Positions 9,540-18,107 of a stretch of 47,288 nucleotides of DNA are shown here, piece by piece. Both the position numbers and the translations under genes were made by a program. The stretch is taken from the NCBI GenBank assembly GCA_013373125.1, contig JABXIK010000062.1:1-47288 (forward strand), given 5' to 3'. Each line of letters begins with the position of its first letter. Within the stretch, counting starts at the first letter, position 1. The DNA comes from Gammaproteobacteria bacterium. Its GTDB lineage: Bacteria > Pseudomonadota > Gammaproteobacteria > Pseudomonadales > Oceanobacteraceae. The notes beneath the pieces were generated by a model that worked only from the letters and a program-made list of their open reading frames with translations, had not been told where the DNA came from and did no database searches.

Positions 9540-10826
9540 ATGGATATTTCACGTTCAGAATCGTTATTTTCACAGGCTCAAGCTCACATTCCAGGTGGTG
9601 TAAATTCACCTGTGCGCGCGTTTAATGGCGTTGGCGGCAGCCCTATCTTTTTTCAAAAAGGCGAAGGCGCGTATCTTTTTGATGAAGACGGCAATCGTTA
9701 CATCGACTATGTCAATTCTTGGGGCCCACTCATCTTGGGTCACGGCGCACCGCAAGTATTAGAAGCCGTACAAAAACAGTTGGTAAACGGTTTAAGCTTT
9801 GGCGCCCCTACCGAATTAGAAATCACCATGGCCAACAAGGTATGCGAAATGTATCCAAGCATGGATATGGTACGCATGGTTTCAAGTGGTACTGAAGCCA
9901 CCATGAGTGCCATTCGTCTTGCGCGTGGTTTTACCGGCCGCGACAAAATGGTGAAGTTTGAAGGCTGTTACCACGGCCATGCGGATTCTTTATTAGTAAA
10001 AGCCGGCTCTGGTTTATTAACGCTTGGCGTACCCAGCTCTCCTGGTGTGCCAAAAGCAGTTGCGGATTTAACCATCACACTGACTCACAATGATTTAGAT
10101 TCGGTACGTGAATGCTTCGCACAAATGGGTAACGAGATTGCGTGTGTCATCGTAGAACCCATCGCTGGCAACATGAACTGCATTCCACCTGAAACCGGTT
10201 TCTTACAAGGTTTGCGTGAATTGTGTGATGTTCACGGCATTGTACTCATTTTTGATGAAGTGATGTGCGGTTTCCGTGCAGCCAAAGGCGGCGCGCAAGA
10301 AGTGTATGGTGTGGTACCGGACATGACCACATTAGGCAAGGTTATCGGCGGCGGCATGCCTGTAGGTGCCTTTGGCGGTAAAAAAGAAATCATGCAACAC
10401 TTGGCACCACTTGGTCCTGTTTATCAAGCGGGTACATTATCGGGCAACCCAATTGCCATGGCGGCAGGTTTTGCCATGTTAGAAGCCATCAGCGAACCTG
10501 GGTTTTATGATGCACTAACCGCAAAAACCGAAACCCTATGTAAAGGTTTAGAAGCGCTGGCGGAAAAACACGGCATCCCGTTCACGACCAACCAAGTGGG
10601 TAGCATGTTCGGTTTCTTCTTCAGTGAAGAGAAAAACATCCGTCGCTTTGCACAAGTGCAAAATTGCGATCAAGAACGCTTCAAGAAGTTTTATCACGGC
10701 ATGTTAAATGAAGGTATTTATTTAGCGCCTTCTGCATTCGAAGCAGGCTTCATGTGTGCTGCCATTTCTGATGCTGATATTGAGCAAACATTACAAGCAG
10801 CGGATATAGTATTTGCTGCATTGTAA
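9540..10826 (+). CDS. hemL: Glutamate-1-semialdehyde 2,1-aminomutase
   Basis: PLP enzyme making 5-aminolevulinate in the C5 route to heme. 428 residues, as expected. Seen: the N-terminal [21 protein letters not shown], the aminotransferase III core FDEVMCGFR, and the PLP lysine in [21 protein letters not shown] at 9540 has AGG six bases upstream; the frame opens at an upstream TTG that lacks support. Lies just behind hemJ and is closed by a strong terminator. Confidence 0.96.
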   Translation: MDISRSESLFSQAQAHIPGGVNSPVRAFNGVGGSPIFFQKGEGAYLFDEDGNRYIDYVNSWGPLILGHGAPQVLEAVQKQLVNGLSFGAPTELEITMANKVCEMYPSMDMVRMVSSGTEATMSAIRLARGFTGRDKMVKFEGCYHGHADSLLVKAGSGLLTLGVPSSPGVPKAVADLTITLTHNDLDSVRECFAQMGNEIACVIVEPIAGNMNCIPPETGFLQGLRELCDVHGIVLIFDEVMCGFRAAKGGAQEVYGVVPDMTTLGKVIGGGMPVGAFGGKKEIMQHLAPLGPVYQAGTLSGNPIAMAAGFAMLEAISEPGFYDALTAKTETLCKGLEALAEKHGIPFTTNQVGSMFGFFFSEEKNIRRFAQVQNCDQERFKKFYHGMLNEGIYLAPSAFEAGFMCAAISDADIEQTLQAADIVFAAL

Positions 10827-10845
10827 TTGTTAATACTTTAGACAA

Positions 10846-10873
10846 AAAAAGCCCAGAATATTCTGGGCTTTTT
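10846..10873. terminator. Bidirectional terminator between hemL and the porin gene
   Basis: Perfect palindrome GCCCAGAAT/ATTCTGGGC flanked by A5 on the left and T5 on the right, so it can stop hemL (+) and the convergent porin gene (-). Confidence 0.9.
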
Positions 10874-10890
10874 GGTTTTCATGGTATCCA

Positions 10891-11919
10891 TTAAAACGAG
10901 TATTGCGTGCCCACACTAATCACTTGGCAGCCATAAATTTCATTACCAGGCGTTGCATCATATCCACCGTTGCCATTACCCTCGGTTAAATCATAAGCGC
11001 AGTATTCATCACTCATGTGATACTCAACAAAGATATACATGTTGTCATTCATAACATGCTCCATACCTAAGCCCACTTCACTGCCTTCGTTTTCACCTTT
11101 ACTGTCATCCAATGGCAGATAACTTGGGTAATTCCCTGTACCAAAATGCACACGATAGGTGTTACTGCCAGACGTTAAGGATGCATGTACAGAAGTAATA
11201 CTCGCATCGTCCGAGCCCAAACCCTCTTTGGCGATTTCATGTTTGATAGCAAAGCGCATGTTGGACATATTATATTCCGCGGCCACACCTAATAATTCGG
11301 TAGAGCCTGCACCTAAATCATCGTAAGCAATATGCGCGGTTAACGCATCGAGATTATAACTGGCAGACGCAATAAAACGGTCTTCGCTTTTACCAGTTGA
11401 ATTATCCACACCACTTTGAATATTAAGTACAGCGGTTAACCCCCCAATGCTTGGGGTTTGATACACAATTAGATCGCTCAATTGAAACGACGCATAAGTA
11501 TCAAAACCCGTCCAGCCACTGCTAAAACGATCCGTTGTCCATGCAATGGCGTTGTAATATGCGTTCCATTGATATCCAACTGAAACCTGACCAAAGCCGC
11601 CTCTTAATCCCACATGGGCATCGTTTTGCTCGTTGTTGGCACCGGCCCAAGTAAGCTGCTCGTTTTTGTATAGCTTACCTTTTACAACATCCACATAAAT
11701 CTTGTAGTTATAAAAACCAGTTAATCCCGGTTGGATTTCTTGTTCGCCTTTCACACCTAAATAGCTATAAGCATCTTGCATTTGCATGTGGTCATCGAAG
11801 ATATCGTTGTCTTTCACATCGCGGTATTCAAGCCCAACATTCAGTGAGCCATAAAAAGAATTATCGGCTAAGGCATTCATAGCCAGAATCATTGATAGAA
11901 GTAATAATCGGTTTTTCAT
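10891..11919 (-). CDS. Outer-membrane general porin
   Basis: 342-residue trimeric-type porin (Porin_4-like). A signal peptide (MKNRLLLLSMILAMNALA, cut before DNSFYG) is followed by alternating beta strands, an early SFYGSLNVGLEY strand, a likely constriction loop rich in W and G, and a C-terminal phenylalanine (SVGTQYSF) needed for outer-membrane insertion. Ribosome site GAGAGGG upstream. Monocistronic between two terminator or spacer regions. Substrate cannot be told from the sequence. Confidence 0.9.
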   Translation of the reverse strand: MKNRLLLLSMILAMNALADNSFYGSLNVGLEYRDVKDNDIFDDHMQMQDAYSYLGVKGEQEIQPGLTGFYNYKIYVDVVKGKLYKNEQLTWAGANNEQNDAHVGLRGGFGQVSVGYQWNAYYNAIAWTTDRFSSGWTGFDTYASFQLSDLIVYQTPSIGGLTAVLNIQSGVDNSTGKSEDRFIASASYNLDALTAHIAYDDLGAGSTELLGVAAEYNMSNMRFAIKHEIAKEGLGSDDASITSVHASLTSGSNTYRVHFGTGNYPSYLPLDDSKGENEGSEVGLGMEHVMNDNMYIFVEYHMSDEYCAYDLTEGNGNGGYDATPGNEIYGCQVISVGTQYSF

Positions 11920-11995
11920 TTTGAGCCCTCTCTTTAATTCAATGAATGATTATTAAGAAGGTGCTCCAATGGTTGTCACCACAGAAACACACCAA

Positions 11996-12742
11996 CTACA
12001 TTAAGCCGTGTTGTTTTTTGATTTGATCAAAACGTCCTGATTGTTTGAACGCTTGGATCATTTGATCAAGTTGTTTGACTAGTTTTTCGTGCTGCGCATA
12101 TTGGCGGTTAACCCCCATATGCAGCGACCGAACTTCAATGGGATGTGATACATCATAGTACAAGCGATCAGCCCCTTCTAATTGTTGAGCCTCATAACGC
12201 ATGACATCCTCGGTGCCAACGGCCACATCCAAGCGATTGCCTAAGACCTTTTTTAAGCTTTGATTTAGATCGATACTTTTGTCCCAAGTCACTGCGGGCG
12301 TATCTAAAAAGGCTTTAGGGTAAGCATACGACGATACAATCCCCACTCGCTTATCACTTAAATCCGATGCTTTACGATACTGAAAAGATTGATCTTTTAA
12401 ACTGACAAACACCACTTTGTTATTGTAATAGCCTTTGGTGAATTCAAACTTGGATTCACGGGATTCATCTTTCCACATAGCGGTAATCAGGTCGTACTCT
12501 CCGCGCTTACTTGTACGCATTATGCGTTTCCAAGGGGCAAACTCTATGCTGACGGAATAGCCTAGAGCTTGTAGTACTTCAATGGCGAGTTGCACGCTAA
12601 AGCCGCCACGAGTGAGCTGACTGCCAGTAATGGGTGGCCATTCATCTGCAATAATACGAATGTCACCTCGGTCAGATTCTTCCGCTTGCAGCATGCCACT
12701 ACAGGCCAAAATTAAAATGAGAAATAATCGCGCTAGGGTCAT
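11996..12742 (-). CDS. Periplasmic substrate-binding protein, SBP_bac_3 family
   Basis: 248 residues: a signal peptide (MTLARLFLILILACSGMLQA), then the polar-amino-acid-type binding fold: IRIIADEWPPITG, GGFSVQLAIEVLQALGYSVSIEFAPWKR, YDLITAMWKDESR and a C-terminal helix ending KKQHGLM. No permease or ATPase gene is adjacent, so it may serve a distant ABC transporter or act as an orphan sensor. Start at 12742 rests on GGAG six bases before the ATG; the frame opens at 12781. Confidence 0.82.
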   Translation of the reverse strand: MTLARLFLILILACSGMLQAEESDRGDIRIIADEWPPITGSQLTRGGFSVQLAIEVLQALGYSVSIEFAPWKRIMRTSKRGEYDLITAMWKDESRESKFEFTKGYYNNKVVFVSLKDQSFQYRKASDLSDKRVGIVSSYAYPKAFLDTPAVTWDKSIDLNQSLKKVLGNRLDVAVGTEDVMRYEAQQLEGADRLYYDVSHPIEVRSLHMGVNRQYAQHEKLVKQLDQMIQAFKQSGRFDQIKKQHGLM

Positions 12743-12852
12743 GGAATCTCCTCTATTATGAGTATAGAAGAAACACACCATTCATCTAAGTTTTGCTGTG
12801 CTTTTTACTGAGTGTGGCATCATCTGAAAACCCTAATACAGAAAATAAGACT

Positions 12853-14199
12853 ATGTCAGCAGATTTAACCCAAGGTGCCATTGGCAAATGGCTGTATAAG
12901 TTAACCGCTCCCATGGTAGTGGGAATCCTTGCTATCTTCTTATTTAATCTGGTGGATACCTATTTCATCGGCTTGCTAGGCACAAAACCCCTGGCCGCGG
13001 TGAGTTTTACGTTTCCTGTCACCATGCTCATCATGAATCTTGCCATTGGCCTAAGCATCGCAACAGGTGCTATCACCGCCCGCAGCCTAGGACAAAAGAA
13101 CCAAGAACAAGCTCGAGTCTGGGTAACCGCCAGCTTATATTTGGCCTTGGTGATTGGCTTGGTAATGGGCTGTTTAGGATTAATTTTTCAATCCAGTATT
13201 TTCCGTTTACTCGGTGCCGATGACGCCCTATTACCCACCATTGCAGAATATATGAATTGGTGGCTTGGAGGCTGCGTCGTATTAATTATCCTAGTAGTGG
13301 TGAATGCCAGCATTCGTGCGACAGGTAATACAAAATTACCCAGTTACATGATGATGGCCAGTGCGGTGTTAAACGGAATTTTTGATCCGTTGTTAATTTT
13401 TGGCATTGGTCCTTTTCCGGAATTAGGTATTCAAGGAGCTGCCATTGCGACAGTATTAAGTTGGAGCGTGGCGTTTATCGGTCTGTTTCGCTATTTACTT
13501 AAACGGGATTTAATCTGCTTAAGTATTCCTCCTGCGTTACTGGATCACTGGCGACAACTGATTAAATTGGGCTTACCAGCTTCTTTAACCAATATGTTGG
13601 GACCTCTTGCAAATGGCATCATTGTGGCTTGGGTTGCAGACTATGGTGTGCATGCAGTCGCGGCTTATGGTGTGGGCAGCCGCATTGAGCCGTTAGCTTT
13701 AATTGTGGTCATGGCATTTACGGCTAGCTTGCCGCCGTTTGTTGGGCAGAATCATGGTGCCGGTAGTGAGAGCAGAATCGAATCCGCTCTCATAAAAAGT
13801 ATGCAATTTGTTTTTATTTGGCAGTTGTTGGTGTACGCATTATTAAGTGTAATGGCTGTTCCCATCAGCAGCTTATTCAGTGATGAACCTAAGGTACAGC
13901 ACATCATACAAACCTTTATCTACATAGTGCCATTAAGTTATTTCGCGGTGGGTTTTGTATTAGTTAGCACGGCCACTATCAATGCGTTACACAAAACTCA
14001 CTGGTCCTTAAATATCAACCTAGTGCGTTTATGCGTGCTGTATATACCTTGCGCTTGGATAGGTCACACCCTTGCAGGATTAGACGGTTTATTTTGGGGC
14101 TGTGCCATTGGCAATTTATTAATGGGTGGGATCATTTTATTGTTATTTAGACGCATGCGTCGTCATCCGAGCATGCGCCAACGATTACTCAGTGCGTAA
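12853..14199 (+). CDS. MATE family multidrug exporter
   Basis: 448-residue inner-membrane antiporter with twelve hydrophobic segments in two homologous halves. MSADLTQGAIGKWLYKLTAPMVVG and the LVDTYFIGLLGTKPLAAVSFTFPV region are typical of the MATE/DinF type, which expels cationic drugs using Na+ or H+ gradients. ATG at 12853 gives the normal N-terminus; the frame continues back to a TTG at 12793. The stop codon abuts the convergent DUF1439 gene with no spacer. Confidence 0.9.
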   Translation: MSADLTQGAIGKWLYKLTAPMVVGILAIFLFNLVDTYFIGLLGTKPLAAVSFTFPVTMLIMNLAIGLSIATGAITARSLGQKNQEQARVWVTASLYLALVIGLVMGCLGLIFQSSIFRLLGADDALLPTIAEYMNWWLGGCVVLIILVVVNASIRATGNTKLPSYMMMASAVLNGIFDPLLIFGIGPFPELGIQGAAIATVLSWSVAFIGLFRYLLKRDLICLSIPPALLDHWRQLIKLGLPASLTNMLGPLANGIIVAWVADYGVHAVAAYGVGSRIEPLALIVVMAFTASLPPFVGQNHGAGSESRIESALIKSMQFVFIWQLLVYALLSVMAVPISSLFSDEPKVQHIIQTFIYIVPLSYFAVGFVLVSTATINALHKTHWSLNINLVRLCVLYIPCAWIGHTLAGLDGLFWGCAIGNLLMGGIILLLFRRMRRHPSMRQRLLSA

Positions 14200-14760
14200 T
14201 TAAAATCCAAGAGTGACCCATAGAGATTGTTGCTGCACCTCTATAGTTTTCAAGCTCGCTTGTAACAATGATTGACGAAAATCATTTTTATCCAAACGAT
14301 AGATGGGCTCTGCCTGTAAGCGTTGCACCAATAAATCCTGCACCACAGGTTTGATTTGACTGATTACAGAAGGCGACAGTTGCTCGATGGATAAGTCCGT
14401 TAATTTGGCATGATCCAAATAAAACGCGCCTTCTTTTGCCTCGTAACGTAACCCTCCTTGGACTGTGACACTGCCATTACCATGTAAACCACCTAAGCCA
14501 TCGATATCTAAAAATGCGGTCACGGCTAATTCATTAGTGGCTTCCAATAATTCGAGCTTGGCATCCGTCAATACGATATTCGCTAACAGGGTTTGCTTTT
14601 CTATGGGCGTCAAGGTTTGCAGTTTTTGTTGCAACTCTTGTTGAGTAAATTGCAATGTTTGCTCAAATCCATACACCAAAGATGCCCAATTCAAAATTGA
14701 AAACACCAAACCCAGCTGTAAACACTTCCCAATTAACTTCATAGTATTCATCACACTCAT
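14200..14760 (-). CDS. DUF1439 family exported protein, YceB-like
   Basis: 186 residues with a signal peptide (about residues 7-30, ending VYGFEQ) and a mature part resembling the YceB/DUF1439 fold: FTQQELQQKLQTLTPIEK, LLANIVLTDAKLELLEAT..., LDIDGLGGLHGNGSVTVQGGLRYEAKEGAFYL. No lipobox cysteine, unlike E. coli YceB. Start ambiguous among ATGs at 14760, 14751 and 14742. Role unknown, possibly envelope-associated lipid binding. Its stop codon begins immediately after the MATE stop. Confidence 0.7.
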   Translation of the reverse strand: MSVMNTMKLIGKCLQLGLVFSILNWASLVYGFEQTLQFTQQELQQKLQTLTPIEKQTLLANIVLTDAKLELLEATNELAVTAFLDIDGLGGLHGNGSVTVQGGLRYEAKEGAFYLDHAKLTDLSIEQLSPSVISQIKPVVQDLLVQRLQAEPIYRLDKNDFRQSLLQASLKTIEVQQQSLWVTLGF

Positions 14761-14886
14761 TGTTCAAATTTTGCCGTCTAGACGGATACACATGGCCGCT
14801 TTTGCATGGTTAAGACCCTAAAAGCGAGAAATAGTGCTGGCCCGTTAATTGCTATTTTTACCAATCATTGATCACACGAGCCTGCT

Positions 14887-15543
14887 ATGGATATTAACTC
14901 ACCACTGCCAAGTTTAATTAGCTCTTTGTATCAAAATAACGCATCACTTAGTGAATCCCAAGCTAGCGAAGATGCCACCAATGCTTACATCCCATCCACA
15001 CGAGATGACAGCAAAGTCACGCTCTCTTTACGCAGCCAAAAGCTCAGTGCCATCAGCAAGGAATTTTTTAACGGCCCTATCGCTTCAGAAAACATTGCCG
15101 CCCTCACACAGAGCCTCTACGAGAATGGATTTCTCAACGGAACGGATTTGCAATCTCTAGGCGGCCAATACACAGAGCAGAATAACATTACCAAGGCTAA
15201 ACATACTCTGAGTAGTTTCACACTCGAGGCCAGTAAACACGGTGATGAAAACACGGTAAGCATACTGAATACCATCACCAGTGCCCTTGATAATATGGAT
15301 CAGCCTAGTACGCAACAATTACGACAAACCGAAATCATCGCATTAGATTTTGCCCAGCAATTCCTCGCAAACTTGCAGCAAATACCTGCCGATGAAGCCC
15401 TCATTAAAGATTTCGAAAATGTCGTTGACGTACTCTCTACACTGGACACCTTACGTCAAAATGATCAACTAGAGGACGGTAGCCAAACCTATCAAAGCAT
15501 TGAAGAGCAGTTTAACCAGTTATTTGAGGGCGATAGCCCTTAA
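14887..15543 (+). CDS. Uncharacterised Gln/Ser-rich cytosolic protein
   Basis: I do not recognise this 218-residue protein. It is hydrophilic and acidic, with no signal peptide or membrane segment. The N-terminal 45 residues are low complexity, followed by a mostly helical part. KVTLSLRSQKLSAISKEFFNGPI (first 20 residues shown as key: VTLSLRSQKL) and NIAALTQSLYENGFLNGTDL look like a structured domain. It lies 75 bp before a diguanylate cyclase in the same direction, so the pair may form an operon and the protein might be a partner of that sensor; this is inference. Confidence 0.6.
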   Translation: MDINSPLPSLISSLYQNNASLSESQASEDATNAYIPSTRDDSKVTLSLRSQKLSAISKEFFNGPIASENIAALTQSLYENGFLNGTDLQSLGGQYTEQNNITKAKHTLSSFTLEASKHGDENTVSILNTITSALDNMDQPSTQQLRQTEIIALDFAQQFLANLQQIPADEALIKDFENVVDVLSTLDTLRQNDQLEDGSQTYQSIEEQFNQLFEGDSP

Positions 15544-15618
15544 TTCCCCTTTATGCAAACCCGTCTATACTCAACGTATCCCATTTGTTTCGAAGGCTTA
15601 AGCCCTTAACCATTGAGC

Positions 15619-17610
15619 ATGACGAGTCAGCACACGTTTGCGGTAAAGTCCGCACCACGCTCCCCCATGAGATCTCAGGTGCTGCTCATCGTCAGCTTGT
15701 TCATTTTTGCCAGTATCATCTTGGTCACATTAGGATTCATTCAATCTGAAGTTCTCAACAGTGTTCGTGCATTTGTACGCGGCGAAGGACTATGGGCAAA
15801 AAGCCAAAAAGATGCGGTTTATTACTTAGAGCGTTACGCTCACGGACAAAAAGAGTCCGATTTCGAGCAATTCAAACAAGCGCTTTCTATTAATCTTGGT
15901 GATAAACAGGCGCGACTGTTATTACAGAATAAACCTGTGGATAAAGAACGCGCTCGCCAAGGGTTTCTCGCCGGAAATAACCACCCTGAAGATATTGATA
16001 GCCTCATTACTTTTTTTCTGCGCTTTCAAGATTTTTATTACATGAAAAAAGCACTTTCTGTATGGCAGGCCGGCGATGAAAAAATTGAAGTCCTGATTCA
16101 AATGGGACATGTAATTCGCTCCCACGTGAAAGAACAAAATAAAGAGGGATTAAAACTAGCTCTTAAAGATTTAGACACTTTAAATCATGAATTAAACGTC
16201 ATAGCGACTGAATTTTCACTGGTACTTTCTGAAGGCGCCCGCTGGATTAAATCCACAATATTAACATTCAGTGTGATTATTATAAGTCTATTAGCACTGG
16301 GCATTTTCATCATAACTCGGCATATCATTAATGCGTTAAATCAAACTGAGACCGAACTCATGCTCAGTGAAAAACGTTTTCTCTCTTTATATGATGCTAA
16401 TGTAATCGGCATCATGGATTGGGACATGCAAGGTCATATTCTCGATGCGAATGATGCCTTTTTAAATATGTTGGGATACAGCCGTGATGAGCTAATCGCG
16501 GGCCGTGTTAACTGGCAACAACTCACCCCGCCAGAGTTTAATGAACTAGATGACAACGCCATCAATGAATTAAAAAACCATGCCGTATGCCGCCCTTATG
16601 AAAAAGAATTCATTCACAAGAAAGGCCATAGAGTTTCAATCTACATCGGTGCTGCTTTATTAACTGGCGAGACAGATAAGGGCATTTGTTTTGTCATTGA
16701 TCAAAGTTTACAAAAGCTAAATGAAACCCAACTAAAACTCTCCGCTACTGTATTCAATGCCAGCAGTGACAGCATCATTATTACCGATCAAAATAAGCAT
16801 GTGGTTGCTGTCAATAATGCCTATTGCAAAAAAACTGGCCGAAGCGAAGAGCAACTGATTGGTTACATGCCTCCCATATTTACCACTCAGTTAATGACGG
16901 ATGACTTTTATTCGCAGTTATCCGCAAGTCTTAATGAAACGGATCATTGGCAAGGGGATGCGTTAGAGCACACGGTTACCGGTAATACCATACCCATGCA
17001 TATGAGCATTGATACCGTACGGGATAAACATTACAGCATTACTCATTACGTTATTAGTATGACGGACATAACCGAGCGTAAAGAAGCGGAAGATCAATTA
17101 AAGAAACTCGCCCATTACGATTATCTCACCGGACTTGCCAATCGCAGCTTGTATCACGACAGACTGACACAGGCTTTAGTCCGTGCGAAACGGCATAAAA
17201 ATAGATGCGCATTGCTATTTTTAGATTTAGATAAATTCAAACCCATTAACGATCAATACGGCCATGAAGTGGGGGATTTAATTTTACAAATTGTGGCATC
17301 TCGCTTAAAAAATCTAGTGCGTACCAATGACACCATCGCCCGCTTAGGCGGAGACGAATTCGTCATTATCATGGAAGAATTAAAACAACCTGAACACGCA
17401 GCCGAGCTCGCCAAGAAGGTGATAGCATCTGTATCCAAACCTTGTCAGGTTAAAGATTTAACCCTAGAAATTGGCTGCAGTATTGGTATTAGTATTTATC
17501 CTCTAGATGGGCAAGATACCCTGTCTCTCACGCGCAATGCGGATATCGCCATGTACGCGGCAAAAGGCTCAGGACGAAACTCGTTTTATTTTTTCCATCC
17601 ATCCCATTAG
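15619..17610 (+). CDS. Membrane diguanylate cyclase with PAS domains
   Basis: 663 residues: a transmembrane segment near residues 20-42, a periplasmic helical sensor region, a second membrane segment near 212-232, two PAS domains (about 250-360 and 370-485), then a C-terminal GGDEF domain. The active-site motif RLGGDEF is intact, and RTND five residues before it fits the RxxD product-inhibition site, so it is predicted to be an active, feedback-controlled c-di-GMP synthase. ATG at 15619 is preferred to an upstream TTG at 15613. No EAL domain. Confidence 0.88.
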   Translation: MTSQHTFAVKSAPRSPMRSQVLLIVSLFIFASIILVTLGFIQSEVLNSVRAFVRGEGLWAKSQKDAVYYLERYAHGQKESDFEQFKQALSINLGDKQARLLLQNKPVDKERARQGFLAGNNHPEDIDSLITFFLRFQDFYYMKKALSVWQAGDEKIEVLIQMGHVIRSHVKEQNKEGLKLALKDLDTLNHELNVIATEFSLVLSEGARWIKSTILTFSVIIISLLALGIFIITRHIINALNQTETELMLSEKRFLSLYDANVIGIMDWDMQGHILDANDAFLNMLGYSRDELIAGRVNWQQLTPPEFNELDDNAINELKNHAVCRPYEKEFIHKKGHRVSIYIGAALLTGETDKGICFVIDQSLQKLNETQLKLSATVFNASSDSIIITDQNKHVVAVNNAYCKKTGRSEEQLIGYMPPIFTTQLMTDDFYSQLSASLNETDHWQGDALEHTVTGNTIPMHMSIDTVRDKHYSITHYVISMTDITERKEAEDQLKKLAHYDYLTGLANRSLYHDRLTQALVRAKRHKNRCALLFLDLDKFKPINDQYGHEVGDLILQIVASRLKNLVRTNDTIARLGGDEFVIIMEELKQPEHAAELAKKVIASVSKPCQVKDLTLEIGCSIGISIYPLDGQDTLSLTRNADIAMYAAKGSGRNSFYFFHPSH

Positions 17611-17690
17611 ATTCAATCGAACTTGAATCGCCCTGCCTGATGAGGCGATTGGGTAGCGCCATGATTAACTGGCTGCACGTTTACAGACGA

Positions 17691-17791
17691 AAAACGCTGT
17701 TTTTACCCTACAAGCATATCAATGACATATGAATCGACTGATGAGGCAATTGGGTAGCGCCATGATTAACTTGCTGAATGTTTTACAGACG
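17691..17791 (-). ncRNA. Candidate small RNA, unit c (degenerate terminator)
   Basis: Third copy with the same core. Its hairpin (GCTTGT / ACAGC with a bulge) is weaker and followed by T5. A fourth core (17637-17675) lies further left without a good terminator, next to the cyclase stop codon. Confidence 0.4.
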
Positions 17792-17897
17792 AAAAAAAAC
17801 CGCTGGTCTTATCCAGCTGCCATAACAATCACATATAAATTGACTGATGAGGCAACTGGGTAGCGCCATGATTAACTTGCTGCACGGTTTACAGACG
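17792..17897 (-). ncRNA. Candidate small RNA, unit b
   Basis: Second tandem copy on the minus strand with the core AGCAAGTTAATCATGGCGCT and an intrinsic terminator (stem at 17813-17819 / 17800-17806, one mismatch, then T8 at 17799-17792). No separate promoter is visible between units, so it would need read-through or processing. Confidence 0.5.
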
Positions 17898-18030
17898 AAA
17901 AAAAACCGCTGGTTTTACCCAGCGGCCATGTCAATTCGACAATGTGATTAGCTTGATGAGAGAGAGTGCCATGATTAACTTGCTGCTTCGTATCCTTGGG
18001 TAAGGACAGTTGGCGTGTCATGACAACGAT
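17898..18030 (-). ncRNA. Candidate Fur-regulated small RNA, unit a
   Basis: About 133 nt from the predicted start near 18030 to a strong intrinsic terminator: stem CCGCTGG (17919-17925) / CCAGCGG (17906-17912), six-base loop, then T8 (17905-17898). It contains the conserved core AGCAAGTTAATCATGGCACT shared by all units. No ribosome site with a plausible ORF is seen. By arrangement (Fur box, tandem copies, about 100 nt) it resembles the Pseudomonas PrrF pair, but I see no sequence match to PrrF or RyhB. Confidence 0.6.
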
Positions 18031-18034
18031 TCAA

Positions 18035-18063
18035 ATAATACTCATTCTCATTTAAGCAATCAA
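18035..18063 (-). promoter_or_regulatory. Sigma70 promoter for the small-RNA array
   Basis: Leftward -35 TTGATT (18058-18063), exactly 17 bp, -10 TATTAT (18035-18040). Predicted transcription start is near 18030. The promoter lies between the cyclic-nucleotide-binding gene and the repeat array and drives toward the array. Confidence 0.6.
18036..18050 (-). promoter_or_regulatory. Fur-like box over the -10 region
   Basis: TGAGAATGAGTATTA matches 11 of 14 defined bases of the 7-1-7 Fur site (TGATAATnATTATCA). It covers the spacer and -10 of the promoter at 18035-18063, where binding would block RNA polymerase. Confidence 0.5.
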
Positions 18064-18075
18064 GAATAATTCTCA
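18061..18075 (-). promoter_or_regulatory. Second Fur-like box over the -35 region
   Basis: TGAGAATTATTCTTG matches 10 of 14 defined bases of the 7-1-7 Fur site and contains the palindrome AGAATAATTCT. It overlaps the -35 of the same promoter. Confidence 0.45.
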
Positions 18076-18107
18076 TTTATTTTTAAATTAGTCGTATTTT
18101 GACCAAT

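Larger units (their letters stand above)
17637..18000. repeat. Tandem repeat array, 3.5 units of 101-109 bp
   Basis: Units begin at 17637, 17738, 17844 and about 17953 (partial). Each carries TGATGAGGCAATTGGGTAGC (with small changes) and GCCATGATTAACTTGCTG, then ACAGACGAAAAA and a hairpin of the type CCGCTGG-loop-CCAGCGG. The A-run precedes the hairpin on the plus strand, so on the minus strand each unit ends in a hairpin followed by a T-run, as an intrinsic terminator. No ORF spans the array. Confidence 0.9.

Noticed and set aside
17640..17680. GGGTAGCG resembling part of a c-di-GMP-I riboswitch
   Set aside because: The rest of the GEMM consensus and its paired stems are absent.
17640..17780. 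Sigma54-like TGGC...TTGC on the minus strand of the array
   Set aside because: Twelve bases separate GG and GC instead of ten, and the last unit lacks the TTGC part.
17637..17905. Hammerhead-ribozyme-like words (CTGATGAG ... CGAAA) in each array repeat
   Set aside because: The segments that should form stem II next to these words are not complementary and stem III does not close to a UH cleavage site, so the match is to short core words only.
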